Source: Flavobacterium johnsoniae UW101 (lineage in GTDB: Bacteria > Bacteroidota > Bacteroidia > Flavobacteriales > Flavobacteriaceae). From it: a DNA stretch of 64,000 nt. The position numbers and the translations under genes were made by a program. The stretch lies in assembly GCF_000016645.1 (NCBI RefSeq), contig NC_009441.1, positions 5,952,001 through 6,016,000 on the forward strand. The letters are read 5' to 3'. Of the stretch, positions 53,301 to 62,300 are shown piece by piece. The number at the start of each line of letters is the position of its first letter. Positions within the stretch are counted from its first letter, which is position 1. Below the pieces are notes generated by a model, which saw only the letters and a program-made list of their open reading frames with translations, did no database searches and was not told where the DNA came from.

Positions 53301-53717
53301 TTAGATAACTGTACCTTTTAGAGTAAGGATTTTTGGAGCAGTTTCGGCACTAGTTGTTACTGTAACTGTTTTTGTAAAAGCACCTTTGTTTGCTGCATTG
53401 TAAGTTGCTGTAACCTTTGCAGATTTTCCAGGTAAAATTGGTTCTTTGATGTAATCTGTTGCTGTACAACCGCATGAACCCTGAACTTGTGTAATTACTA
53501 CAGAAGTTTTTCCTGTATTTTTAAATTCATAAACAATCGCTTTTGGAGTTCCCTGCGGAATTTGTCCAACATCAATTGTTTCGGCTTTCCAAACAATTGT
53601 TGAAGCTGTTGTTCCTTCAATTTCTTTTTCATTTACAATTGACTGCACCGGAGCAATTGCCGAAAAAGACATTAGCCCTAAAGCCAAAGCAAGCATTGAG
53701 ATTTTGATGATTTTCAT
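53301..53717 (-). CDS. DUF1573 domain periplasmic protein
   Basis: 138 residues. Signal peptide with a Ala/Leu-rich core ('MLALALGLMSFSAIAPVQS'). The DUF1573 Ig-like fold is evident: 'IDVGQIPQGTPKAIVYEFKNTGKTSVVITQVQGSCGCTATDY' and 'PILPGKSAKVTATYNAANKGAFTKTVTV'. The 'GSCGCT' cysteine pair is a family mark. The molecular role is not established; ASH-like adhesion or scaffold functions are often proposed. A TAnnTTTG element (TACCTTTG, 53759-53766, minus strand) lies about 41 bases before the ATG. Confidence 0.9.
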   Translation of the reverse strand: MKIIKISMLALALGLMSFSAIAPVQSIVNEKEIEGTTASTIVWKAETIDVGQIPQGTPKAIVYEFKNTGKTSVVITQVQGSCGCTATDYIKEPILPGKSAKVTATYNAANKGAFTKTVTVTTSAETAPKILTLKGTVI

Positions 53718-53818
53718 AGTTAAATATATTAAATGGTTTAAAGTTCGATTTCATATTTCAAAGGTAATTCAGACAAAATCGAATCGCTGTTAACCGCTTT
53801 CAAATGTTTGTTAACGAC

Positions 53819-53849
53819 TTGTTAATCGCTTTTTTTAAGTATATTTTTG
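53819..53849 (+). promoter_or_regulatory. Promoter of the two-component operon
   Basis: TTG (53819-53821), 20 bases, TATTTTTG (53842-53849), about 30 bases before the TTG start codon at 53881. Confidence 0.55.
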
Positions 53850-53880
53850 ATTAATATTACACTTTCTAAAGTCTGTTTTC

Positions 53881-55149
53881 TTGAAAATAAATAAACTCAA
53901 TAGTATTATAGTTCTAGGACTTGTCGCCATAATAAGTATTTTGGTGGCACAATTGCTTTGGACTAAAGAAGCTTTTACAATTGAACAAAAAAAGCTGAGT
54001 CAAAAAGCACATATTGCACTTCTGGAAGTTGCAAAAAAATTATATGAAGGAACCAATCATGAACTTCCGGCACAAAATCCTGTGCAAAAAATTGCCAACG
54101 ATTATTATATAGTAAATGTCGACAATGAGTTTGAGCCTGATATTCTAGAATTTTATCTCCTGACTGAATTCAAAAAAATGAATATCACGACAGATTTTGA
54201 ATACGCTATGTACAATTGCCAGAGCGACGAAATGATTTATGGTGATTACATTTCTTTATCGCACAAAAAAAAATCTGAGTGTAAAAAAACTGTCTATTTT
54301 CCTAAACATAAAAATCTGGTTTATTATTTCGCAGTGCGTTTTCCTAACGAAACCACTTATTTATTCAGTTCAATGCGGTTTTGGTTTATCCTTTCGATTG
54401 CTTTAATCTTGATTTTGTTGATTTACGTTTATTCGATTTTTACTCTTTTACAGCAAAAAAAATATTCAGAATTACAGCGTGATTTTATCAATAATATGAC
54501 GCATGAGTTTAAAACTCCTTTGTCTTCTATTTTAATTGCTTCAAAATATTTAAGCGAACAAAGCCCGATTAAAGATGATAAGAAACTGTACACTTATACA
54601 GAAATCATTATTAATCAAAGCCACAAACTAAATCATCATGTAGAAAAAATTCTAAACGTTGCCAAATCAGATCATACTCCGTTAGAATTAAAAAAAGAAA
54701 GTGTTATAATTGTTCCGATAATCGAAGAAGCTATCGAAAATATCCAGTTAAAATGCCCTGAAGCCGTTATTCAAATTGAAAGTTCATCAAAAGAATATAT
54801 ATTAGAAACTGATGTTTTTCATTTTGCTAATTTGATTTACAACCTTTTAGATAATGCGATAAAATACTGCAATAAAAAACCTGAGATTACGATTAGAATT
54901 TCAGAAGAAAATTCGACTTTAAAATTAGAATTTATTGATAATGGAATTGGTATTTCTTCTAAAAAAATATCCTTTATATTTGATAAATTTTATCGCGTTC
55001 AAAACGAAAAGAGTAATGAAGTAAATGGTTTTGGACTTGGATTATACTATGTTAAAGAAATCTGCAGCCTGCAGAACTGGAAAATAAAAGCTGAAAATAA
55101 TTCTGAAAACGGAGTTACTATAACTTTGTTAATTCCTTATAAAAAATGA
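53881..55149 (+). CDS. Two-component sensor histidine kinase
   Basis: 422 residues. The TTG start at 53881 (LKINKLNSIIVLGLVA) places the first membrane helix (8-28) correctly; no ATG does. A periplasmic sensor region of about 130 residues is followed by a second helix 'FWFILSIALILILLIYVYSIF'. HisKA has the phosphoacceptor His in 'NNMTHEFKTPLSSI'. HATPase motifs are 'LIYNLLDNAIKYC', 'FIDNGIGIS' and 'GFGLGLYYVKEI'. The next gene, overlapping by 4 bases (ATGA), is the cognate response regulator. The signal is unknown; the periplasmic part has two cysteines (YNCQSDE, SECKK). Confidence 0.93.
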   Translation: MKINKLNSIIVLGLVAIISILVAQLLWTKEAFTIEQKKLSQKAHIALLEVAKKLYEGTNHELPAQNPVQKIANDYYIVNVDNEFEPDILEFYLLTEFKKMNITTDFEYAMYNCQSDEMIYGDYISLSHKKKSECKKTVYFPKHKNLVYYFAVRFPNETTYLFSSMRFWFILSIALILILLIYVYSIFTLLQQKKYSELQRDFINNMTHEFKTPLSSILIASKYLSEQSPIKDDKKLYTYTEIIINQSHKLNHHVEKILNVAKSDHTPLELKKESVIIVPIIEEAIENIQLKCPEAVIQIESSSKEYILETDVFHFANLIYNLLDNAIKYCNKKPEITIRISEENSTLKLEFIDNGIGISSKKISFIFDKFYRVQNEKSNEVNGFGLGLYYVKEICSLQNWKIKAENNSENGVTITLLIPYKK

Positions 55150-55832
55150 AAAACTTCAAAATACTTTACACAGAAGACGATGAAACTCTGGCATTTTTAA
55201 CCAAAGATAATCTGGAACAGAATAATTATGAAGTTATTCACTGCACCAATGGAAAATCTGGTTTGGAAACATTTAAAAATGAAGATTTTGATATTTGCAT
55301 TTTTGACATTATGATGCCAAAAATGGACGGTTTTGAACTGGCCGAAGAAGTAAGAAAAATTGATAATGATGTGCCTATTATTTTTCTTTCGGCTAAAACT
55401 TTAAAAGAGGACCGCATAAAAGGACTTCGTCTTGGCGCCGATGATTATTTAGTAAAGCCTTTCAGCATTGAAGAATTAATTTTAAAGATTGAAGTTTTCC
55501 TGAAACGTTCACAGAAAAACAATAAAGTAGAAAAATCTGTATATGAAATTGGGAAATATCAATTTGATACCAAAAATTTTATTCTTTTTAATGAAGAAGA
55601 AAAAGTGGGCCTTACACAACGCGAAGCCGAATTGCTGAAACTTTTTATAGACAATAAAAATCTGGTTTTAAAAAGAGAACAAATCTTAACTGCACTTTGG
55701 GGTACAGATGATTATTTTATGGGAAGAAGCCTTGATGTTTTTATTTCGCGTCTGCGCAAAATTTTAGCCAATGAAAAAGGTATTTCGATTGAAAACCTCC
55801 ACGGAATTGGGTTTCGCTTTTCTATTGAATAA
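55146..55832 (+). CDS. OmpR-family response regulator
   Basis: 228 residues. The receiver has acidic pocket 'YTEDDE' (8-13), phosphoacceptor Asp54 in 'CIFDIMMPKMDG', 'IFLSAK' and 'DDYLVKPFS'. The C-terminal winged-helix domain of OmpR/PhoB type is present ('GLTQREAELLKLFIDNKNLVLKREQIL', 'RSLDVFISRLRKIL', 'ENLHGIGFRFSIE'). It binds DNA and is translationally coupled to the histidine kinase gene. Confidence 0.96.
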   Translation: MKNFKILYTEDDETLAFLTKDNLEQNNYEVIHCTNGKSGLETFKNEDFDICIFDIMMPKMDGFELAEEVRKIDNDVPIIFLSAKTLKEDRIKGLRLGADDYLVKPFSIEELILKIEVFLKRSQKNNKVEKSVYEIGKYQFDTKNFILFNEEEKVGLTQREAELLKLFIDNKNLVLKREQILTALWGTDDYFMGRSLDVFISRLRKILANEKGISIENLHGIGFRFSIE

Positions 55833-55919
55833 ATAATAACAATTCTGTTAAAAATAAAGAAAAATCTGTAAAACAATTTTCAAAAAACTTTGTATTTTTA
55901 AGTTCTAATTTTCCCAGAT

Positions 55920-56687
55920 ATGAAAATACATCATTTGCGAAATGCCACATTGGTTATTGAAACAGAAGAGCATGTTATTCTGGTTGATCCAATGTTAGGA
56001 AAAAGAAAAACAATTGCACCTTTCACAATTTTTCGTTACAAACCTAAGAGGAATCCGCTGGTAGCTTTGCCAAAAAACAGCAGAGAAATTTTGAGCAGAG
56101 TAACTCACTGCCTGATAACACATTTACACCCAGATCATATTGATAAGGCGGGCGAAGTATTTTTGCGAAGAAAAAGTATTCCGGTTATCTGCAGTGCAAA
56201 AGATGAAAAATCTCTTTCATTAAGAGGTCTAAATATTATGCAGACTTTAAATTACTGGGAACCTCAGCCTTTTTTAGGAGGAAGAATTATTGGTATTCCT
56301 GCCCTTCACGGCTACGGTTTTATAGCAAAATTAATGGGAAATGTAATGGGTTTTTACGTTGAGCTTACCAACGAAAAGTCAATTTATATAAGTTCAGACA
56401 CTATTTTTACTGATGATGTACAAAAAGTATTGATAGAATTAAAACCAGACATTGCAACCGTTGCCTGCGGTACTGCCAGATTAGACATTGGCCAGCCATT
56501 GTTAATGCGTATGAATGATATTTTGAAATTTGCAACTCTCGCACCCGGAAAGGTTTTTGCAAATCACCTGGAAGCTCTAAATCACTGTCCTACAACCCGA
56601 GAAGAATTGAGAAGAGCTTTGACAGAAAATAATCTTTTATATAAAACTGCAATTCCAAGTGACGGAACCAGCGTTGAATATTTATAA
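55920..56687 (+). CDS. MBL-fold metallo-hydrolase (UlaG-like)
   Basis: 255 residues, no signal. The metallo-beta-lactamase metal motif 'CLITHLHPDHIDKAG' (HxHxDH) is complete. Upstream are 'IHHLRNATLVIETEEHVILVDPMLG' and downstream 'GIPALHGYG', 'YISSDTIFTDDVQ' and 'VFANHLEALNHCPTTREELR', which supply the remaining ligands. The beginning (HLRNATLVI...DPMLG) is like the UlaG/YtkL group, lactonase or phosphodiesterase relatives. Substrate unknown. Its stop abuts that of the convergent radical SAM gene: the two coding regions overlap by 6 bases. Confidence 0.88.
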   Translation: MKIHHLRNATLVIETEEHVILVDPMLGKRKTIAPFTIFRYKPKRNPLVALPKNSREILSRVTHCLITHLHPDHIDKAGEVFLRRKSIPVICSAKDEKSLSLRGLNIMQTLNYWEPQPFLGGRIIGIPALHGYGFIAKLMGNVMGFYVELTNEKSIYISSDTIFTDDVQKVLIELKPDIATVACGTARLDIGQPLLMRMNDILKFATLAPGKVFANHLEALNHCPTTREELRRALTENNLLYKTAIPSDGTSVEYL

Positions 56688-58898
56688 AACAAGGAGTCCA
56701 AATTCTCGCAGTGTATTTACAGGTTTAGAATACCAAAACAATTCAAAATCGTCCAGCGAAGTTTCAAAATCATTTTTCACTTCCTGAAAAGTGTAGTTTT
56801 TTGTGTTAGAAATTGAAATTTTAGATAAAATCGATGTCAGCCATTCGCCTTCTTCTTTGCTGGTTTGAACAGTAAAACTTTCTTTTTTATCATGAAAAGT
56901 CAGGGACATCATTTCCCAGCTTCTTCCTTTTTTCGATTTTGTAAAAAGCTCTGCAAAAGGTTTTCCGCCAAGCCAGACTACTTTTGCATTTGGTTTGGTA
57001 TTAAAATCATTTTGTTCTTCGAGTGCATTAAAAATAAAATCAGGATGGATTTTAGTTTTTGGAATTTTAAAGTCGAACCAATCTTGTAATTCATAGTCAA
57101 AACAAATTCCGTGCATGAAATTAAAAAGCGATTTCTTTAATCCAAAACTAAATTTATCATGATTGATTCCTGTTGAATCTGTATATTCAATATCATTATT
57201 GGCAAAAGTGCCTATTAGTTCTGTTTTTTTGGTCACACCAAATTGTTCCGGATACAAACCAACCGGACTATGAGCCGTTAATGCAAACTGATGCCAAAAT
57301 CCAGACTGCAAAACTCCCGCCTCAAATAACTGACGAACCATTTCAAGACTGTCAATTGTTTCCTGAATGGTTTGTGTTGGATACCCGTACATTAAATACG
57401 CATGAACCATAATTCCGGCTTCGGTAAAGTTTCTTGTTACTTTTGCGACTTGTTCTACCGTTACACCTTTATCAATTAATTTCAATAATCGGTCTGAAGC
57501 AACTTCTAAACCACCTGAAACGGCAATACAGCCAGAAGCTTTCAGCAACAAACATAAATCTTTTGAAAAGCTTTTTTCGAAACGAATGTTCGTCCACCAA
57601 GTTACGGCCAGTTTCCTTTTTAGAATTTCCAGCGCCAAAGCACGCATCAATGCCGGCGGTGCCGCTTCATCAACAAAATGAAATCCGTTTTGTCCTGTCT
57701 GTTCTATTAATTCTTCCATTCGATCGCAAAGCAGACTTGCCGCAACTGGCTCGTAAACTTTTATATAATCTAAGGAAATATCACAGAAAGTACATTTTCC
57801 CCAATAACAGCCGTGCGCCATCGTAAGTTTATTCCAACGCCCGTCACTCCACATTCTATGCATCGGATTTACAATTTCAATAACCGAAATGTATTTATCC
57901 AAAGGCAGATCAGAGTAATCTGGAGTTCCAACCTGAGATTGTTTGTAATCGTGTTTTAAAGAATTATTTTTATAAACTACTTCTCCATTTTCTAAAAGAA
58001 AAGTTCTTTTATAACGCTTCTCTTCCTTGGACTCCGCTCGTGATGACAAATTATCAACAAGTTCTTCAATTGGAACTTCGCCATCATCTAAAGTAATAAA
58101 ATCGAAAAATTCAAAAACACGTTTGTCTGAAAGTGAACGCAGTTCAGTATTTGGAAAACCGCCTCCCATTGAAATTTTAACTTCGGGATGATTTTGTTTT
58201 ACCCATTGTGCAGATCGGAAAGCGCTGTATAAATTCCCCGGAAAAGGAACAGAAATTAAGAAAAAAGTTGGTTGTACTTCTTCGATTTTCTTTTTCAAAA
58301 TAGAAATTAAAATCGAATCAATATAAGTTGGTTCTTTTTGAAGCTCGTTATACAATTCATCAAACGAATTGGCACTTCGTCCTAAACGTTCGGCATATCG
58401 GCTGAAGCCAAAATTTTCGTCGACACATTCTACAATAAAATCCGAAATATCTTCGAGATATAATGTCGCAAGGTGTTTTGCTTTATCCTGAGTTCCCATT
58501 GTTCCAAAAGCCCAATCGAGTTCTTCCAGCTGTGCAAAACGAGAAGCTTCCGGCAGGAAATCTTCCTGACAAATCTGTAAAGCCAAAGTTGGGTTTTTTC
58601 CCTGCAGAAACTGAATTACAGAATCGATTGTTTTGATGTATTCGTCTTGTAAAGCAAAAATTCTTTTAGAATTATCTGAAATTTCAGCGTTCAAAACTTC
58701 AAACTTGAAACCTGAAACCTGAAACAAATCATAAAGTCCTTTTTTCGAAAACAATTCTAAAATAACATCAATACCCAAATCTGCCTGAACCGATTCGATA
58801 TTTTTAGTATTCAGGAAACCTTTTATATACGCCGTTGCCGGATACGGAGTATTCAGTTGTGTAAATGGAGGCGTAATTACAAAAAGTTTCGTTTTCAA
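56682..58898 (-). CDS. B12-binding-domain radical SAM protein, with two repeat-derived insertions
   Basis: 738 residues. The N-terminal region resembles a cobalamin-binding fold ('FVITPPFTQLNTPYPATAYIKG', 'IEEVQPTFFLISVPFPGNLYSA', 'VKISMGGGFPNTELR'). The radical SAM core has Cys residues in 'AHGCYWGKCTFCDISLDYI' (CxxxxxCxxC-like, likely cluster cysteines CYWGKCTFC), 'GFHFVDEAAPPALMRALALEI', 'SGGLEVASDRLLKLIDKGV' and 'YLMYGYPTQTIQETIDSL'. The C-terminal 150 residues have no named domain. The reaction is unknown; such enzymes perform methylations or rearrangements. Two short stretches (residues about 56-69, FQVSGFKFEVLN; and about 284-293, SSRAESKEE) are encoded by sequence matching dispersed intergenic repeats (see findings). 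Confidence 0.88.
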   Translation of the reverse strand: MKTKLFVITPPFTQLNTPYPATAYIKGFLNTKNIESVQADLGIDVILELFSKKGLYDLFQVSGFKFEVLNAEISDNSKRIFALQDEYIKTIDSVIQFLQGKNPTLALQICQEDFLPEASRFAQLEELDWAFGTMGTQDKAKHLATLYLEDISDFIVECVDENFGFSRYAERLGRSANSFDELYNELQKEPTYIDSILISILKKKIEEVQPTFFLISVPFPGNLYSAFRSAQWVKQNHPEVKISMGGGFPNTELRSLSDKRVFEFFDFITLDDGEVPIEELVDNLSSRAESKEEKRYKRTFLLENGEVVYKNNSLKHDYKQSQVGTPDYSDLPLDKYISVIEIVNPMHRMWSDGRWNKLTMAHGCYWGKCTFCDISLDYIKVYEPVAASLLCDRMEELIEQTGQNGFHFVDEAAPPALMRALALEILKRKLAVTWWTNIRFEKSFSKDLCLLLKASGCIAVSGGLEVASDRLLKLIDKGVTVEQVAKVTRNFTEAGIMVHAYLMYGYPTQTIQETIDSLEMVRQLFEAGVLQSGFWHQFALTAHSPVGLYPEQFGVTKKTELIGTFANNDIEYTDSTGINHDKFSFGLKKSLFNFMHGICFDYELQDWFDFKIPKTKIHPDFIFNALEEQNDFNTKPNAKVVWLGGKPFAELFTKSKKGRSWEMMSLTFHDKKESFTVQTSKEEGEWLTSILSKISISNTKNYTFQEVKNDFETSLDDFELFWYSKPVNTLREFGLLVL
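58024..58048 (-). repeat. In-frame copy of the tcctgagcggagtcgaagga repeat inside the radical SAM gene
   Basis: On the minus strand it reads TGTCATCACGAGCGGAGTCC then AAGGA; the match to 48067-48090 is 21 of 24 positions. It encodes SSRAESKEE in a hydrophilic stretch of the protein. Confidence 0.6.
58692..58730 (-). repeat. In-frame tttcaggtttcaggtttcaa repeat inside the radical SAM gene
   Basis: Minus strand 'tttcaggtttcaggtttcaa' followed by 'gtttgaagttttgaa' is a string of near-identical 7-base units, a style common in flavobacterial intergenic DNA. It encodes FQVSGFKFEVLN. Confidence 0.5.
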
Positions 58899-58986
58899 AG
58901 GAATTTATTTTTTGCAAAAATACGAGTTCTTTAGAGACTTTTATGGTAAAGATTTTAAAGCCGTTTTAAGTTTATTTTTTTTTATC

Positions 58987-59028
58987 AAAAAATCCGCAGT
59001 CCTGATAATTTTCAAGATTGCGGATTTT
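58987..59028 (-). terminator. Terminator of the MHS transporter gene
   Basis: Arms 'aaaatccgca' and 'tgcggatttt' with a 20-base loop; T-rich on the minus-strand side. Confidence 0.7.
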
Positions 59029-59047
59029 ATCTAAATCTTTAAAAAAT

Positions 59048-60325
59048 TTAAAACTTATGTTCGTCTTTACTTATTACTAAAAATGAAATTAGAGAAATAA
59101 GCGCGGCCGTAACTAAATAGAACCCTACATAGCTCACATCGTATTTCTTTGCCAGCCAAATGGCAATCATTGGTGCAAAAGCCGCTCCCAGTATTCCTGC
59201 CATATTAAAAGTTAAAGAGGCACCAGAATAACGAACGTTTGTTGGAAACAACTCCGATAAAAATGTTCCTAAAGGTCCATAAGTAAAGCCCATTAAAGCC
59301 ATTCCTATACAGGCAAAAGTTGTTACTAAGGCAATATTTCCTGTGCTTAAAAAGAATGAAAAGAAAAATCCAAAAACAGCAATTGCAGCCGTAGCCAGAA
59401 TAAGCATTTTACGACGTCCTATTTTATCTGCCACAACAGCCGAAACCGGAATAAAAATGGCAAAAAACAATACTGAGAATAACTGAATTAATAATCCGTC
59501 TCTTTTAACAATTCCTAAGTCTGAAGTTGCCCAGCTCAATGTAAACACAGTCATTAAATAAAAAACCAGGAAAGTTGTAATTGCAGCAAACGTTCCAAAA
59601 ATCAATTGGTTTTTATACGATTTTACTAATTCTAAAAAAGGAACTTTTACTTCCTCTTCATGCTTTTTAGCATTTTCAAAAGAAGGTGTTTCTGTTATTT
59701 TTGTTCGAATATAAAATCCTACGATTACCAAAAGAGCGCTGGCAATAAACGGAATTCTCCACCCGTAATCCATAAAATCTTCATTGCTCATGGAATCAGT
59801 CAATAATAAAAAAGTCCCGCCCGAAAGCAATAATCCAATTGGAGCACCCAATTGCGGGAACATTCCGTACCAGGCACGTTTGTGCGGCGGTGCATTTTCT
59901 ATTGCCAATAAAACGGCTCCGCCCCATTCTCCTCCTAAACCAACGCCTTGCCCGAATCGGCAGAGCATTAATAACAAAGGAGCAGCAACACCAATACTGG
60001 CATAACTTGGCAAGAAACCTATTGTTACGGTCGAAATACCCATTGTTAATAAGGCAGCAACCAAAGTAAATTTACGCCCGATTTTATCGCCGTAATGTCC
60101 AAAAAAAGCTGAACCTAACGGACGAGACAAAAACGCTATTGAAAAAGTAGCTAACGATTCCAGAGTCGCCATAGTCGAATCTGAACCCGGAAAAAATAAT
60201 TGCGGGAAAACCAATACTGCAGCATTGGCATAAATATAAAAATCAAAAAATTCAATTGTAGTTCCAATTAAAGAACCAAAAAGAACATGTTTTAATGAGT
60301 TCTTCTTTTTCGGGTTAGTTTCCAT
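59048..60325 (-). CDS. MHS-family MFS transporter (metabolite:H+ symporter)
   Basis: 425 residues, 12 predicted helices. MHS signatures: 'VLFGSLIGTTIEFFDFYIYANAAVLVFP' at the N-terminus, 'IAFLSRPLGSAFFGHYGDKIGRK', 'RFGQGVGLGGEWGGAVLLAIENAP' and 'RRAWYGMFPQLGAPIGLLL'-like. These are shared by shikimate, proline/betaine, citrate and dicarboxylate porters. The substrate cannot be decided from sequence. It stands alone with its own terminator and lies divergent from bshC. Confidence 0.93.
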   Translation of the reverse strand: METNPKKKNSLKHVLFGSLIGTTIEFFDFYIYANAAVLVFPQLFFPGSDSTMATLESLATFSIAFLSRPLGSAFFGHYGDKIGRKFTLVAALLTMGISTVTIGFLPSYASIGVAAPLLLMLCRFGQGVGLGGEWGGAVLLAIENAPPHKRAWYGMFPQLGAPIGLLLSGGTFLLLTDSMSNEDFMDYGWRIPFIASALLVIVGFYIRTKITETPSFENAKKHEEEVKVPFLELVKSYKNQLIFGTFAAITTFLVFYLMTVFTLSWATSDLGIVKRDGLLIQLFSVLFFAIFIPVSAVVADKIGRRKMLILATAAIAVFGFFFSFFLSTGNIALVTTFACIGMALMGFTYGPLGTFLSELFPTNVRYSGASLTFNMAGILGAAFAPMIAIWLAKKYDVSYVGFYLVTAALISLISFLVISKDEHKF

Positions 60326-60596
60326 GTAAAATAGATATATCTTTTTTTTGATTACAAAAATATAGTTTCATTATTAATATTTCACGTTTAGAACAATTAG
60401 TTTCAAAACACTTCTGTATTTTTAACAAATTTGATATATTTTACATTTTAAAGAATATTAATTTATTCGAATTTAAAATACTGATTTTAGGAACTTTAAA
60501 ATAAAAAGTAAAAATCAAATCATAAGCAATCGTTAAAACCGTTTTTAACTGTATATTTTCATTAAATTTACAGCTGTCAAAAATAAATTTAAAATT

Positions 60597-62186
60597 ATGC
60601 CTACCGACTGTATCAGCTATCAAACCTCTGGATATTTTTCTAAATTGATACAAGATTATTTAGATCAAAAATCAGAATTAAAAACGCTGTACAACCATTT
60701 TCCAACATTGGAAAATTTCGAAAAACAAATTGCCGAAAAAGCTTCGAATTTTGATAACCATAACCGAATTGCATTAGTTAATACCTTAAAAAAGCAATAT
60801 CAAAACATCGAAATCTCGGATTCGACCAAACAAAACATTGAGCTTTTAGCACTCGAAAATACTTTTACAATAACAACAGGGCATCAGTTAAACTTATTTA
60901 GCGGGCCTTTGTATTTCTTATACAAAATCATTTCGACCATTAATCTTACCAAAGAATTAAAATCGAAATATCCATCTTATAATTTTGTTCCCGTTTATTG
61001 GATGGCAACAGAAGATCATGATTTTGAAGAAATCAATTATTTTAATTTTAAAGGAAAAAAATTCAGATGGAATAAAGAAAGTAATGGTCCGGTTGGCCGA
61101 CTTTCAACTGAAGGTCTAGCTGAGTTTTTAGATATTTATTCCTTAGAATTAGGTTCGAGTACGAATGCCAATACTTTAAAAAAGCTTTTTGAAGACACTT
61201 ATTTAAAACACGATAATCTGGCTGATGCAACCCGATTTTTAGCCAACAGCTTATTTGCTAATTATGGTTTAGTAATTATAGATGCTGACGATGCTGATTT
61301 AAAACGTGCTTTTATTCCGTATGCCAAGGAAGAATTAGAAAAACAGACTTCATACAAAGCTGTTCAGGAAACAATTGAACAATTAAAAGAATATACCGTT
61401 CAGGTAAATCCGCGTGAGATTAATTTGTTTTATATTGAAGACAATCTGCGCGAAAGAATCATTTTTGAAGAAGATAAATATTTTGTAAACAATACAAAAA
61501 TCTCGTTTTCTAAAGATCAAATTCTTTCTGAATTAGAAAATCATCCTGAAAAATTCAGTCCAAATGTGATTATGCGTCCGCTTTATCAGGAAATAATCCT
61601 GCCTAATTTATGTTACATTGGCGGAGGCGGAGAAATTGCTTATTGGCTGGAATTGAAATCATTTTTTGATGCCGTAAACATCACTTTTCCGATGATTTTA
61701 GTTCGTAACTCTGTTCTTTTGGCAACAGAAAAACAAGCTAAAAAAGCAGACCAGTTAAACTTAAGCTGGAAAGACCTTTTTACCAAACAAGAAAATTTAG
61801 TAAACGCGATTACACATAAAATTTCTGCATTTCCAATTGACTTGACACCTCAAAAAGAAATATTGAAAACCCAATTTCAATATCTTTACGAATTAGCAGC
61901 TCAAACCGACAAATCGTTTTCTGGAGCTGTAAAAGCACAAGAAGTAAAACAAACAAAAGGTCTGGAAAATCTTGAAAAACGTTTATTAAAAGCGCAAAAA
62001 AGAAACCTGAGCGATCAATTGCAGCGCGTTATTGATTTACAATGCGAACTGTTCCCAAATAACAGTCTGCAGGAACGTCAAAGTAATTTTTCTGAATTTT
62101 ATCTGGAAAAAGGCGAACAATTAGTACCGCTTTTATTACAGAAACTGAAACCTTTAGAAATGAATTTTAACATTATAACAATTTAA
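60597..62186 (+). CDS. bshC: Putative cysteine ligase BshC (bacillithiol biosynthesis)
   Basis: 529 residues, cytoplasmic. BshC hallmarks: 'TITTGHQLNLFSGPLYFLYKIISTI' (nucleotide-binding Rossmann-like start), 'YNFVPVYWMATEDHDFEEINYF', 'FSPNVIMRPLYQEIILPNLCYIGGGGEIAYWLELK', 'FPMILVRNSVLLATEKQAKK', and the C-terminal coiled coil ('LENLEKRLLKAQKRNLSDQLQRVI'). It performs the last step of bacillithiol synthesis, adding Cys to GlcN-malate. This implies that the organism uses bacillithiol as its low-molecular-weight thiol. The ATG at 60597 gives the normal family length. bshA and bshB are not in the window. Confidence 0.95.
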   Translation: MPTDCISYQTSGYFSKLIQDYLDQKSELKTLYNHFPTLENFEKQIAEKASNFDNHNRIALVNTLKKQYQNIEISDSTKQNIELLALENTFTITTGHQLNLFSGPLYFLYKIISTINLTKELKSKYPSYNFVPVYWMATEDHDFEEINYFNFKGKKFRWNKESNGPVGRLSTEGLAEFLDIYSLELGSSTNANTLKKLFEDTYLKHDNLADATRFLANSLFANYGLVIIDADDADLKRAFIPYAKEELEKQTSYKAVQETIEQLKEYTVQVNPREINLFYIEDNLRERIIFEEDKYFVNNTKISFSKDQILSELENHPEKFSPNVIMRPLYQEIILPNLCYIGGGGEIAYWLELKSFFDAVNITFPMILVRNSVLLATEKQAKKADQLNLSWKDLFTKQENLVNAITHKISAFPIDLTPQKEILKTQFQYLYELAAQTDKSFSGAVKAQEVKQTKGLENLEKRLLKAQKRNLSDQLQRVIDLQCELFPNNSLQERQSNFSEFYLEKGEQLVPLLLQKLKPLEMNFNIITI

Positions 62187-62300
62187 AAAAATAAAGTAAT
62201 AATGCTGAGAACCAAATAACCACCTATCTCTCTAAATTATTATTCTTCAAACCAAATAGCGATTTTTAAAATTATTAACTAACCAATTTACCCAAAACCA

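Noticed and set aside
57434..57826. Open frame of 130 codons antisense to the radical SAM gene
   Set aside because: Shadow of the coding strand without any supporting motif.
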